Origin: DASZMX01 sp035551475
GTDB lineage: Bacteria; Verrucomicrobiota; Verrucomicrobiia; Limisphaerales; Palsa-1400
Assembly (NCBI GenBank): GCA_035551475.1
Contig: DASZMX010000091.1
Location: forward strand, 50,728 to 114,727
Length of the DNA stretch: 64,000 bases
Reading direction: 5' to 3'
Position numbers and translations under genes: made by a program. The notes beneath the pieces are model-generated. The model ran no database searches and had not been told where the DNA came from. It saw only the letters and a program-made list of their open reading frames with translations. Numbering within the stretch: the stretch's first letter is position 1; every line of letters begins with the position of its first letter. Of this stretch, positions 52,601 to 60,757 are shown in pieces.

Positions 52601-52629
52601 AGTAAACCAAAGGAACGCCTAGTCGTCAA
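52601..52629 (-). promoter_or_regulatory. Sigma70-like promoter for rplU
   Basis: On the minus strand TTGACG (52624-52629) and TTTACT (52601-52606) are separated by 17 bp, matching 5 of 6 and 4 of 6 consensus bases. The start of transcription would lie about 20-30 bp before the rplU ATG. Confidence 0.5.
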
Positions 52630-52633
52630 ATAT

Positions 52634-52656
52634 TATTCAGAAAATTGTTCTGAATA
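52634..52656 (-). terminator. 8-bp perfect hairpin upstream of the rplU promoter
   Basis: TATTCAGA (52634-52641) pairs with TCTGAATA (52649-52656), loop AAATTGT. Read on the minus strand it lies between the acyltransferase gene and the rplU promoter and is followed by AATATTTG, a weak terminator for the upstream operon. Confidence 0.4.
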
Positions 52657-52811
52657 GAAAAGAGTAGCACGCCCTACCCTGCTCCGCGAATACGAAAAGG
52701 GGTAAGATTGCTGATTCAGCCCAAAGGGAAGCCCCTTAAAGTTAATGATTTTCGAGGAAAATGAGCTTTTGTTCACGGCACGCCGGTCAAGGTCAAAATC
52801 ACGCAAAAAAC

Positions 52812-53483
52812 TTAGTCGCGGGTAATTTGCAGCATGGCGTTTTGGAGCTGGAGGCGGAGTTCTTCGCGCTGGGAGTCCGTGAGGTCGCGGGGAATCCAAA
52901 GGGGGGCGGCATAGCGCAATTCGCAACGGGCAAAAGGCAAAGGGATCTGAAAGCGGTCCCAACTGCGCAATTGGATTTTGGCGGAGACGTAATTGGAGGT
53001 GGGAATGATGGGGCGCCCGGTGAGTTGGGCCAGGAGAATAATGCCGTCGTGTATTTGATACTTGGGGCCGCGCGGTCCGTCCGGTGTAATGACAATGCTG
53101 TAGTTTTTTTCCATCAACGTCTTCGCTTCCAACAACGCTTGCGGACCGCGGCGGCTGCTGGAGCCGCGAATGGGCGTGATGCCGAACGATTCGGCGACGG
53201 CCGATAGAAAAGAACCATCACGGCTGGCGCTGATCATCGCGCCGATGCCAGCGCTCGGCCACCGCGCGCGGACGGTATGGTCATAGGCGCCAAGCGCCAG
53301 CGGCAGGCGATTATGCCAGACGCAGAAGATGACCGGCCCCCGCGTTTCAGGGTAGGCGGCGGAATCAATCCACACGCGGCGCCAAGTCCCGATCGTCAAA
53401 CGGAGGAGCCCGATCACCAGCCAGGCGGCCGCGCGCTTCTGCCACGCCAGGGGAGTCGGGGTGATGACGCCGGATTGCTTCAT
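52812..53483 (-). CDS. DUF374 / lysophospholipid acyltransferase family protein
   Basis: 223 residues from ATG 53483 (a GTG at 53519 would overlap ruvA). The family pattern is clear: VWHNRLPLALG, ISASRDGSFLSAVAESFG, RGSSSRRGPQALLEA and ITPDGPRGPKYQ. Such proteins are predicted acyltransferases, often with KDO transfer genes in Gram-negatives. It ends the nrdR operon, 14 nt after ruvA. Confidence 0.85.
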   Translation of the reverse strand: MKQSGVITPTPLAWQKRAAAWLVIGLLRLTIGTWRRVWIDSAAYPETRGPVIFCVWHNRLPLALGAYDHTVRARWPSAGIGAMISASRDGSFLSAVAESFGITPIRGSSSRRGPQALLEAKTLMEKNYSIVITPDGPRGPKYQIHDGIILLAQLTGRPIIPTSNYVSAKIQLRSWDRFQIPLPFARCELRYAAPLWIPRDLTDSQREELRLQLQNAMLQITRD

Positions 53484-53497
53484 GGCCGCAGCCGAAA

Positions 53498-54103
53498 TTA
53501 CGCGCCCTTCTTGAGGCACGCGCGCACCAACTCTTCCACCTTGGCGTCCGGGCCCAGGACGGCCTGGGCCGCTCGCACCGCTTGGTGGGCATCCACCGGT
53601 TTGAAACCAAGGGTGGTGAGCGTGAGCACAGCGTCGTTCGTTTTTTGCTCGTCAGCCGAAAGGGCGCGCGCGGCCACGCTCGGCGTCACGCCGCCGCCAG
53701 CCCCGACTTTATCCTTCAATTCAATGATGATGCGCTCCGCGGTTTTTTTGCCGACCCCGGAAATCTGCGAAAGCGCTTTGACATCGCCGCTGGCCACTGC
53801 GCTGCGCAGCGCGACGAGATTGATGCCGCTGAGGATATTGAGCGCGATTTTCGGGCCGATGCCGCTGACAGAGTGGATCAGCAGGCGGAACATATCACGC
53901 TCGCCGACAGTCATGAAGCCGTAGAGCACATGGGCATCTTCGCGCACCGCCAGATGTGTCAATAATTTTACGGGCTGCCCCGGAGCCGGCAGCTTGTCAA
54001 AGGAGGAAAGCGGAATCAAGGCGTCGTAACCCACCCCGTTCACATCGATGACGACTTGAGTGGGATGAGCCTCCACCAACTGGCCTTGCAGGAACGCGAT
54101 CAT
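53498..54103 (-). CDS. ruvA: Holliday junction DNA helicase subunit RuvA
   Basis: 201 residues from ATG 54103, placed 1 nt after the HIT gene stop. OB fold (MIAFLQGQL, VNGVGYD), two helix-hairpin-helix motifs (SVSGIGPKIALNILSG and QISGVGKKTAERII) and the C-terminal domain III that contacts RuvB. No ruvB or ruvC is beside it. Confidence 0.96.
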   Translation of the reverse strand: MIAFLQGQLVEAHPTQVVIDVNGVGYDALIPLSSFDKLPAPGQPVKLLTHLAVREDAHVLYGFMTVGERDMFRLLIHSVSGIGPKIALNILSGINLVALRSAVASGDVKALSQISGVGKKTAERIIIELKDKVGAGGGVTPSVAARALSADEQKTNDAVLTLTTLGFKPVDAHQAVRAAQAVLGPDAKVEELVRACLKKGA

Positions 54104-54104
54104 G

Positions 54105-54443
54105 TCAACCGGGCGGCCAAGCCATCGGACGCCCACCCAGAATATGCAGGTGAAGATGAGGCACCGTTTCGCCGCCGTCCGGGCCGTTATTGATGACAAT
54201 GCGGTAGCCGGTTTTATCGAGTCCAAGACTGGCGGCGACGTGCGCGGCTTTAAGTAAAAGATGGCCGAGAAGCTGATGATCGGCGGGTTGGGCGTCGGCC
54301 AGGCGCGGGACGCATTTTTTCGGCACGATCAAAACGTGCGTGGGAGCCTTGGGGCTGACGTCGCGAAAGGCGAGCACGAGATCATCCTCATAAACAATCG
54401 CCGCTGGGATTTCGCGCGCGATGATTTTTTCGAAAATAGTCAC
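54105..54443 (-). CDS. HIT-family nucleotide hydrolase (HinT type)
   Basis: 112 residues from a GTG at 54443, 1 nt after the preceding gene. TIFEKIIAREIPA and the triad HLHLHILGG are typical of HinT purine-nucleoside phosphoramidases. Length and start match E. coli HinT. The operon is very tight, but a shared function with NrdR and RuvA is not evident. Confidence 0.93.
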   Translation of the reverse strand: MTIFEKIIAREIPAAIVYEDDLVLAFRDVSPKAPTHVLIVPKKCVPRLADAQPADHQLLGHLLLKAAHVAASLGLDKTGYRIVINNGPDGGETVPHLHLHILGGRPMAWPPG

Positions 54444-54444
54444 G

Positions 54445-55017
54445 TTACTGCACGACAAGCGAACAGGCAGCGCGATTGGACTCGGACTGCCAGCACTGCC
54501 GGAGATATTCCACAATCTGATCGGCCAAACGATCGCACCGGCGGGACCAGCGCTGGGCGCCGGTGAGTTGCTTGACGCAACCGCGCAGGCCTTCAAAGCG
54601 CAGCACTTCTGGGGATTTCTCCAGATGGCGCTTCAATTCCTCACGCAATTGCGGGAAAAAGAACAGCTCGTAGCCTTTGTCCGCTCCGACGGCGAGGACG
54701 CGCAAATCTGCCACCAGCGCGCGCTGCGGCGGCTTGGGCGGCTCCATGATGGCGCCAGAATCCGCATACACACTCAGGCCAAATTGGCGCAAAACTTTTT
54801 CCAGGGCGGCCGCAAATTCCCCCACGGAGACGTGCTGGCGATTGAGCTCAAATTTGAAATAATGCAGCACCGCGGCGGAGGCATGATGGATGATCTGCGG
54901 ATCAATCATATCCGCGCCTTCGCCCAGCAGCTCCAACGTCACCCAGTCGGCGGTGCAAGGCACGTTCTCGCCGTCGCTGGTTTCAAAGATCAAGCAATCA
55001 GCTCTGAGTTGAATCAT
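54445..55017 (-). CDS. Protein of unknown function between nrdR and HIT genes
   Basis: 190 residues. No family recognised. It begins IQLRADCLIFETSDGENVPC and contains a helical middle (HHASAAVLHYFKFEL) and a Cys-rich C-terminal part (LRGCVKQL, RRCDRLADQI). No signal or membrane segment. Its 5' end overlaps nrdR by 20 bp. Repeated co-occurrence with nrdR would suggest a role in the deoxyribonucleotide or DNA-repair context. Confidence 0.6.
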   Translation of the reverse strand: MIQLRADCLIFETSDGENVPCTADWVTLELLGEGADMIDPQIIHHASAAVLHYFKFELNRQHVSVGEFAAALEKVLRQFGLSVYADSGAIMEPPKPPQRALVADLRVLAVGADKGYELFFFPQLREELKRHLEKSPEVLRFEGLRGCVKQLTGAQRWSRRCDRLADQIVEYLRQCWQSESNRAACSLVVQ

Positions 55018-55468
55018 GATTGGCCTCCAGATTGTTCACTTCCCGGACAAATTCGGTCGCCTCTTCGAAGCGGCGATAAACGCTGGCAAAACGGACATAC
55101 GCCACCGGATCCAAGGCGCGCAATCCATCCATGACGCGCTGCCCAATTTCGGTGCCGGGCACTTCCTGATCGTATTTGCCCACGATTTCATCGACGATGT
55201 TCTCCACGAGCTCCTCGATGGCTTTGGGGCTGATGGGCCGCTTCTGGCAGGCCTTGCGCACGCCTGAAAGCAGCTTCTCCCGCGAAAATTCCTCCCGCCG
55301 TCCATCGCGCTTGACCACCATAAGTCCTTCGTGCTCAATCTCTTCGTAGGTGGTGAAACGATGGCTGCATTGCAGGCATTGGCGGCGGCGACGAATGATT
55401 GAGCCTTCACGCGAGGCGCGTGAATCGATGACTTTATCCTCTTGATTGCCACATTTAGGGCATCGCAT
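54998..55468 (-). CDS. nrdR: Transcriptional repressor NrdR
   Basis: 156 residues from ATG 55468, where the zinc ribbon MRCPKCGNQEDKV starts (longer start at 55519 rejected). Second pair of cysteines in RRQCLQCSHRF, then the ATP-cone (VVKRDGRREEFSREK). It senses ATP/dATP and represses ribonucleotide reductase genes. First gene of a five-gene operon. Confidence 0.96.
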   Translation of the reverse strand: MRCPKCGNQEDKVIDSRASREGSIIRRRRQCLQCSHRFTTYEEIEHEGLMVVKRDGRREEFSREKLLSGVRKACQKRPISPKAIEELVENIVDEIVGKYDQEVPGTEIGQRVMDGLRALDPVAYVRFASVYRRFEEATEFVREVNNLEANHDSTQS

Positions 55469-55612
55469 AAAAAGCTCCGGCGCCGCTACCTGATGTAGTT
55501 GCGCTTTTGGTAACAACAAACTGTTGTGGCGTCAAGCCCCTCGTGTAAAAAAGAATAATCCGGCATAAAATTCCTATCTTCTTCCGGCGCATTTTCTTAA
55601 TCTCCTGAAATC

Positions 55613-57826
55613 GTGAACCGGGCCAAGCAAACATTTCTTTTCGCCGTCTTTTTTGTGTCGGGCTTTTCGGGTTTGGCCTACCAAGTCATATGGACGCGCA
55701 TGGCGTTTGCCTCCTTCGGCATCATCACGCCGGTTTTATCGGTGGTCCTGTCAGTTTATATGCTGGGATTGTCGGTGGGGTCGTGGGCTGGCGGGGCCTT
55801 GATTGGCGGATGGGTTCGGAAGACGGGAAAATCGGCTCTTTTCTTCTACAGCGTGGCCGAGGCCATTATCGGGCTGGGCGCATTTGTGGTTCCGCAACTG
55901 TTTCACGCTGCCAGCCATATATTATGGTCAACAGGCGAAATGAATTCAGGGACGTATTTGGCAGCGTCCGCTCTCGCGTTGGGCATCACGATCCTGCCGT
56001 GGTGTTTTTGCATGGGAACGACCTTTCCATTCATGATGGCGCACATTCGCGAAACCGAAGCGGCGGAAGAGCAAAGCTTTAGCTTTCTCTACCTGGCGAA
56101 CGTCCTGGGAGCCATGTTCGGATGTCTCGTAACGGCCCTGATTCTAGTGGAGGTCATGGGTTTTGCGCATTCTCTTTGGGTGGCGGCCTTGGGGAATTTT
56201 GCCATCGCGTTGGCGTGTGGCGCCCTGTCATTGCGGCCGAAACCAGCGACGCTCGAGTCGGTTGAGAAGCCGGCCGGTGATGCTCCAAGAAGTATTGGGC
56301 TTGGCACGATTCCCACCCGGGGCCTCGCCTGGATTTTATTCACGACCGGATTTGCCGCCATGGCGATGGAGGTTGTTTGGACGCGGGCATTTTGTCCGGT
56401 TTTGCAAACGCAGGTGTATTCGTTTGCGCTGATCGTTTTCACCTATTTGGGAGCAACCTTCGCGGGTTCGTGGCTATATCGGCGGCATGTGAAAATGGGG
56501 AACGTCTGGCCCAGCTCCTATCTCATGGCCATGCTGTTGGCAACCGTCACGCTGCCGGTTTTATTAAATGATTCACGCCTGGCGCCGCCGGCCGTCTTCG
56601 GGCACAAGCTGCGCAGCGCGAGCATCGTGCTGGCCAGCATTATTCCATTCTGCGCGGCTCTGGGTTACTTGACACCACGTCTTATTGACGAACGATCAAG
56701 GGGAAACCCGAAAGCCGCCGGAAGGGCGTATGCGGTGAACGTGGTGGGCTGCATCCTCGGGCCGTTGTTCGCATCCTATGTCCTGCTGCCGTGGGTGAAG
56801 GAGAACTATGCGCTCCTAATCCTGAGCGCGCCGCTGGCAGTGTGTTTTTTGATGAATTGGGAAAGCTTGCCCGGAACCTGGCGCGTTGGTTCCGTCTTAT
56901 TGGGCACGGCGACTTTTGCGTGGTCGCTCTTTGGGGCGCACGACTTCGAGGATCTCGTGGGGAGTTTTCATGTTCCTTCGGAGGCGCGGCGCGATTATGC
57001 GGCGTCGGTGATTGCCTACGGGGATAGCAACCGGAACAAGGTGATTTACGTGAACGGCATTGGGATGACCATCATGACGCCCATCACTAAATTCATGGTT
57101 CATCTGCCGTTGACGCTGCACGAGGGGCCTGCGGAATCGGCGTTGATTATCTGTTTCGGCATGGGCACGAGTTTTCGTTCCGCGTTAAGTTGGGGATTGG
57201 ACACAACGGCGGTCGAACTGGTGCCGAGCGTGCCCAAGGAATTCGGCTTTTTTCACACCAACGCCGCGGAAGTCCTGCGCAACCCGAAGGGCCGCATCGT
57301 GATCGACGACGGACGGCGGTTTTTGGAGCGCACCACGGCGCAATATGATTTGATCGTGATTGATCCTCCACCCCCCGTGGAGGCGGCGGGCTCCAGCCTG
57401 CTTTATTCAACGGGATTTTATGATGCCGCCAAGGCGCGCCTGAAAAAACATGGCCTGTTGGCAACTTGGTTTCCCATGGGCGATCCATTGACGGCGCTGG
57501 CGATTTATCGGTCGTTGCGCGAATCGTTTTCTGAAGTGCATTGCTATCAGGGCGTCGCGGGCTGGGGCATGCATTTTGTGGCCTCCATGGATCCGATCCC
57601 TGCGCAGACCGTCGCGCAAATGGCGGCGCGCATGCCCGCCACGGCGAAAAACGATTTGCTGGAGTGGTATCCCGAAGGCAACGCCACGGAATATCTATCG
57701 CGCGTGGTGATGAAGGAATACGGCTCCCCGGACCTGACCCAATCCAACCCGCGCATTGTGATCACGGACGACCATCCGTTCAACGAGTACTATTTCCTCC
57801 GCCAAATGGGCTGGTTGAAGTATTGA
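55613..57826 (+). CDS. Membrane-embedded spermidine-synthase-like protein
   Basis: 737 residues, GTG start. About ten membrane helices (residues 5-450; SGFSGLAYQVIWTR is the family start) are fused to a spermidine-synthase/SAM domain from about 470: IICFGMGTSFRSAL, VELVPSV, VIDDGRRFLE and LIVIDPPPP. The final aspartate motif DPPPP replaces the usual DSSDP of aminopropyltransferases, so substrate may differ. Such fusions are widespread and uncharacterised. It is monocistronic, 33 bp before trpS. Confidence 0.85.
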   Translation: MNRAKQTFLFAVFFVSGFSGLAYQVIWTRMAFASFGIITPVLSVVLSVYMLGLSVGSWAGGALIGGWVRKTGKSALFFYSVAEAIIGLGAFVVPQLFHAASHILWSTGEMNSGTYLAASALALGITILPWCFCMGTTFPFMMAHIRETEAAEEQSFSFLYLANVLGAMFGCLVTALILVEVMGFAHSLWVAALGNFAIALACGALSLRPKPATLESVEKPAGDAPRSIGLGTIPTRGLAWILFTTGFAAMAMEVVWTRAFCPVLQTQVYSFALIVFTYLGATFAGSWLYRRHVKMGNVWPSSYLMAMLLATVTLPVLLNDSRLAPPAVFGHKLRSASIVLASIIPFCAALGYLTPRLIDERSRGNPKAAGRAYAVNVVGCILGPLFASYVLLPWVKENYALLILSAPLAVCFLMNWESLPGTWRVGSVLLGTATFAWSLFGAHDFEDLVGSFHVPSEARRDYAASVIAYGDSNRNKVIYVNGIGMTIMTPITKFMVHLPLTLHEGPAESALIICFGMGTSFRSALSWGLDTTAVELVPSVPKEFGFFHTNAAEVLRNPKGRIVIDDGRRFLERTTAQYDLIVIDPPPPVEAAGSSLLYSTGFYDAAKARLKKHGLLATWFPMGDPLTALAIYRSLRESFSEVHCYQGVAGWGMHFVASMDPIPAQTVAQMAARMPATAKNDLLEWYPEGNATEYLSRVVMKEYGSPDLTQSNPRIVITDDHPFNEYYFLRQMGWLKY

Positions 57827-57858
57827 AGTTGCGCGCGCCCGCGGTTACTTTGCCCCGG

Positions 57859-58824
57859 ATGCGAATATTGTCAGGCATACAACCATCGGGAGCGCTGCAC
57901 CTGGGGAATTACTTTGGGATGATGAAGCCGGCCATCGAATTGCAAGACCAGGGCGAGGCTTTGTATTTCATCGCCAATTACCATTCGATGACCTCCCTGT
58001 TCGACGCCGCCGAGCGCCGGCGCAACACCCTGGAAGTGGCGCTGGATTTCCTCGCCTGTGGGTTGGATCCGAAAAAAGCGCTGCTGTTCAAGCAATCGGA
58101 TGTGCCGGAAGTGACCGAGTTGTCATGGCTCTTGACGTCGCTGACGCCGATGGGCCTGCTGGAGCGCTGCCACAGTTACAAAGACAAAATTGCGCGGGGC
58201 ATTTCGCCGAACCACGGGCTGTTCGCCTACCCGGTTTTGATGGCGGCGGACATTTTGATTTACGATTCCAACGTCGTGCCGGTGGGGCGCGATCAAAAGC
58301 AGCATGTGGAAGTGACGCGCGACGTGGCGATCAAGTTTAACGAAGCGTACGGCCCAACCTTTGTGATTCCCGAACCGCGCATTCGCGATGAAGTCGCTTC
58401 CGTGCCCGGGACCGACGGCCAGAAAATGTCCAAGAGTTACGGCAACACAATCGAAATTTTTGGCGACGAAAAAGCGCTTAAAAAAAAGTTCATGGGCCTG
58501 GTGATGGACAGCCGCACGCCGCAGGAGCCCAAGCCCGACGCGGAAAAAAACATCGCGGTGCAATTGCTCAAGCTGCTGGCGGCGCCGGAGGTCGCGGCAG
58601 ATTATGAGCAGAAGCTGCGCGCCGGCGGCCTTGGCTATGGCGATCTGAAAAAAGCGTTGTTCGAGAGCTACTGGAATTACTTCGCGGCGGCGCGCGCCCG
58701 CCGGGCGGAGCTGGCGGGGAATTTGGACTACGTCAATTCTATTTTACAGGAAAGCGCCGCCAAGGCCCGCGCTCTCGCCCGTCCGGTGCTGACCCGCGCG
58801 CGGCGCGCCTGCGGGCTGGAATGA
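57859..58824 (+). CDS. trpS: Tryptophanyl-tRNA synthetase
   Basis: 321 residues from ATG 57859. HIGH-like GALHLGNYFG and KMSKS (QKMSKSYGNT) are present, with the bacterial dimer length. It charges tRNA-Trp. The stop touches the convergent pyrD stop with no gap. Confidence 0.96.
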   Translation: MRILSGIQPSGALHLGNYFGMMKPAIELQDQGEALYFIANYHSMTSLFDAAERRRNTLEVALDFLACGLDPKKALLFKQSDVPEVTELSWLLTSLTPMGLLERCHSYKDKIARGISPNHGLFAYPVLMAADILIYDSNVVPVGRDQKQHVEVTRDVAIKFNEAYGPTFVIPEPRIRDEVASVPGTDGQKMSKSYGNTIEIFGDEKALKKKFMGLVMDSRTPQEPKPDAEKNIAVQLLKLLAAPEVAADYEQKLRAGGLGYGDLKKALFESYWNYFAAARARRAELAGNLDYVNSILQESAAKARALARPVLTRARRACGLE

Positions 58825-59922
58825 TTACTCCGCCAGTCCGACCGCCTGCTCCAAACGCGACAGGCCCCGCGCTTCCAGGCGGGAGCGCAAGCCCCTGACA
58901 ATTTCGCGATTCACGCCGGGGCCGCGATAAATGAGGCTGGTGTAAAGCTGGAGGAGTGAGGCGCCGGCGGTGATTTTCTCCCACGCGTCCGCGGCGTCAA
59001 AAATGCCGCCAACGCCGATGATGGGAATTTTGCCCTGCGCCTGGCGGGACAAATGACGAATGACTTCCGTGCTGCGCTGGCGCAAGGGGCGTCCGCTCAA
59101 GCCGCCGGGCCGGGAATAAATATGTTGGACGCGGGCGTCGGGCGCTTCCGGGCGCGTGATGGTGGTGTTGGTGGCGACGATTCCAGCAATGCGCCGAGGC
59201 CCCGCTAAATCGAGAATCTCGTCCAGCGCCTCGAACGCCAGGTCGGGCGCCACCTTCACGAGGATCGGGCGCGCGGGCGCGGCGTTGGCTTCCTGCAACG
59301 CGGCGAGAATGTCGTTCAGGGCGGACTTATCTTGCAGTTGACGCAGGTTCGGCGTGTTCGGCGAACTGACGTTGACGACGAAAAAGTCGGCGTACCCTCT
59401 CAAGGCGCGGAAGGATTGCGCGTAATCCTCGGCGGCCTTTTCGAGCGGCGTGATTTTGGATTTGCCGAGGTTGATGCCCACGGGATGCGCCGGCCAGCGT
59501 CCGCACGCTTTCCAGGCGGCGAGCGCCTGGGCCATTTTTTCGGCGCCCGGATTGTTGAAACCCATGGAATTAACGACCGCTTCCTCCGAAATGGCGCGAA
59601 ACAGGCGCGGCGCGGGATTGCCGGGCTGCTCGTGCCAGGTGACGCCGCCCAGTTCGCTGAAGCCAAAACCCAGCGCCGGCCAGGCGCAAATCGCGCGGGC
59701 GAATTTATCCATCCCGGCGGCCAGTCCAATCGGATTGGAAAAACGCAGCCCAAAAAGTTCGACGGGCAATTCCGGCGCGCCGTAGAACGCGGCGGTCATT
59801 CGGCAAAGCGCCGGATGACGGCTGACGACCCCCAGCCCGCGCAAGGTGCGATCATGAATCGCCTCCGCCTGCTGGCGAAAAAGAACCGGGCGAATGACGT
59901 TATGATAAAGCCAGCCGGCCAT
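58825..59922 (-). CDS. pyrD: Dihydroorotate dehydrogenase (quinone), class 2
   Basis: 365 residues. Class 2 N-terminal helical membrane-binding segment (LYHNVIRPVLFRQQAEAIHD), FMN site, and the catalytic serine motif NVSSPNTPNLRQLQ. It passes electrons to quinone in pyrimidine synthesis. The start overlaps the tatD 3' end by 23 bp. Confidence 0.96.
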   Translation of the reverse strand: MAGWLYHNVIRPVLFRQQAEAIHDRTLRGLGVVSRHPALCRMTAAFYGAPELPVELFGLRFSNPIGLAAGMDKFARAICAWPALGFGFSELGGVTWHEQPGNPAPRLFRAISEEAVVNSMGFNNPGAEKMAQALAAWKACGRWPAHPVGINLGKSKITPLEKAAEDYAQSFRALRGYADFFVVNVSSPNTPNLRQLQDKSALNDILAALQEANAAPARPILVKVAPDLAFEALDEILDLAGPRRIAGIVATNTTITRPEAPDARVQHIYSRPGGLSGRPLRQRSTEVIRHLSRQAQGKIPIIGVGGIFDAADAWEKITAGASLLQLYTSLIYRGPGVNREIVRGLRSRLEARGLSRLEQAVGLAE

Positions 59923-60697
59923 GGAGTTTGGGAAAGAATTTTTCGGCGGTGGCGCAAGTCATGGCGCTTATGTTGTCCAGCGAACAGCCCTTCACCTGGG
60001 CCGCCACGGCGGCGGTATGTTGCACATAGGCCGGCTCGCAGCGTTTGCCGCGAAAAGGGACCGGCGCCAAAAACGGGCAATCGGTTTCCAGCATGAAACC
60101 GCCAGCAGGCACGGCAGCGAGGCAGTCGCGGACAGACTGGGCGTTTTTAAAAGTCAGAATGCCGGTGAAGCTCACCAGCCAGCCGAGCGAGAGGACTTGG
60201 CGCAGCGCGGCCACATCCTGGGAAAAACAATGGAACACCGCGCGAATTTTGCCGGCGAACGGCGTCATTTGCGCAAGCGTCGGCGCGAAAGAATCGCGGG
60301 TGTGAATGATGCAGCCCAAGTCGAGTTCGGCGGCCAGTTCCAGTTGTTGCTGGAACACTTCAGCCTGGCGGGCCTGGGCGGCGGGATCTTTCTGGCGATA
60401 AAAATCCAGCCCGGTTTCGCCAAGGGCGACAACCTTCGGATGCCGCGCCAGCGCGCGCAAACCGTCGCGAACATCGGGAGGCGCGTCGGCCAAATCATTC
60501 GGATGCCATCCGACAGCCGCGTACACCGCCGGATATTTTTCAGCAAGGCCGATGGCTTTTTCGCTGGTGGCCAGGTCCGTCCCGATGGAAATCATCTTGA
60601 CGATGCCCGCGGCTGCGGCCCGCGCCACCACGTCGTCGAGATCGTCCTCGAAATCCGGAAACCCGAGATGCGCGTGCGTGTCGTAAAAATGCGCCAT
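59900..60697 (-). CDS. tatD: TatD-family metal-dependent DNase / hydrolase
   Basis: 265 residues. DTHAHLGFPDFEDD (HxH metal site), the ALGETGLDFYR Glu, the HTRD and HCFS histidines and LETDCPFLAP aspartate. TatD enzymes trim 3' DNA or RNA ends, and some act on D-Tyr-tRNA. It precedes pyrD with a 23-bp overlap. Confidence 0.94.
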   Translation of the reverse strand: MAHFYDTHAHLGFPDFEDDLDDVVARAAAAGIVKMISIGTDLATSEKAIGLAEKYPAVYAAVGWHPNDLADAPPDVRDGLRALARHPKVVALGETGLDFYRQKDPAAQARQAEVFQQQLELAAELDLGCIIHTRDSFAPTLAQMTPFAGKIRAVFHCFSQDVAALRQVLSLGWLVSFTGILTFKNAQSVRDCLAAVPAGGFMLETDCPFLAPVPFRGKRCEPAYVQHTAAVAAQVKGCSLDNISAMTCATAEKFFPKLHGRLALS

Positions 60698-60757
60698 AGA
60701 GCGGCGCCCAACCTAAACACGCCGCGCGCGGATGACACGGAGAAAAACGCGCGGCGC

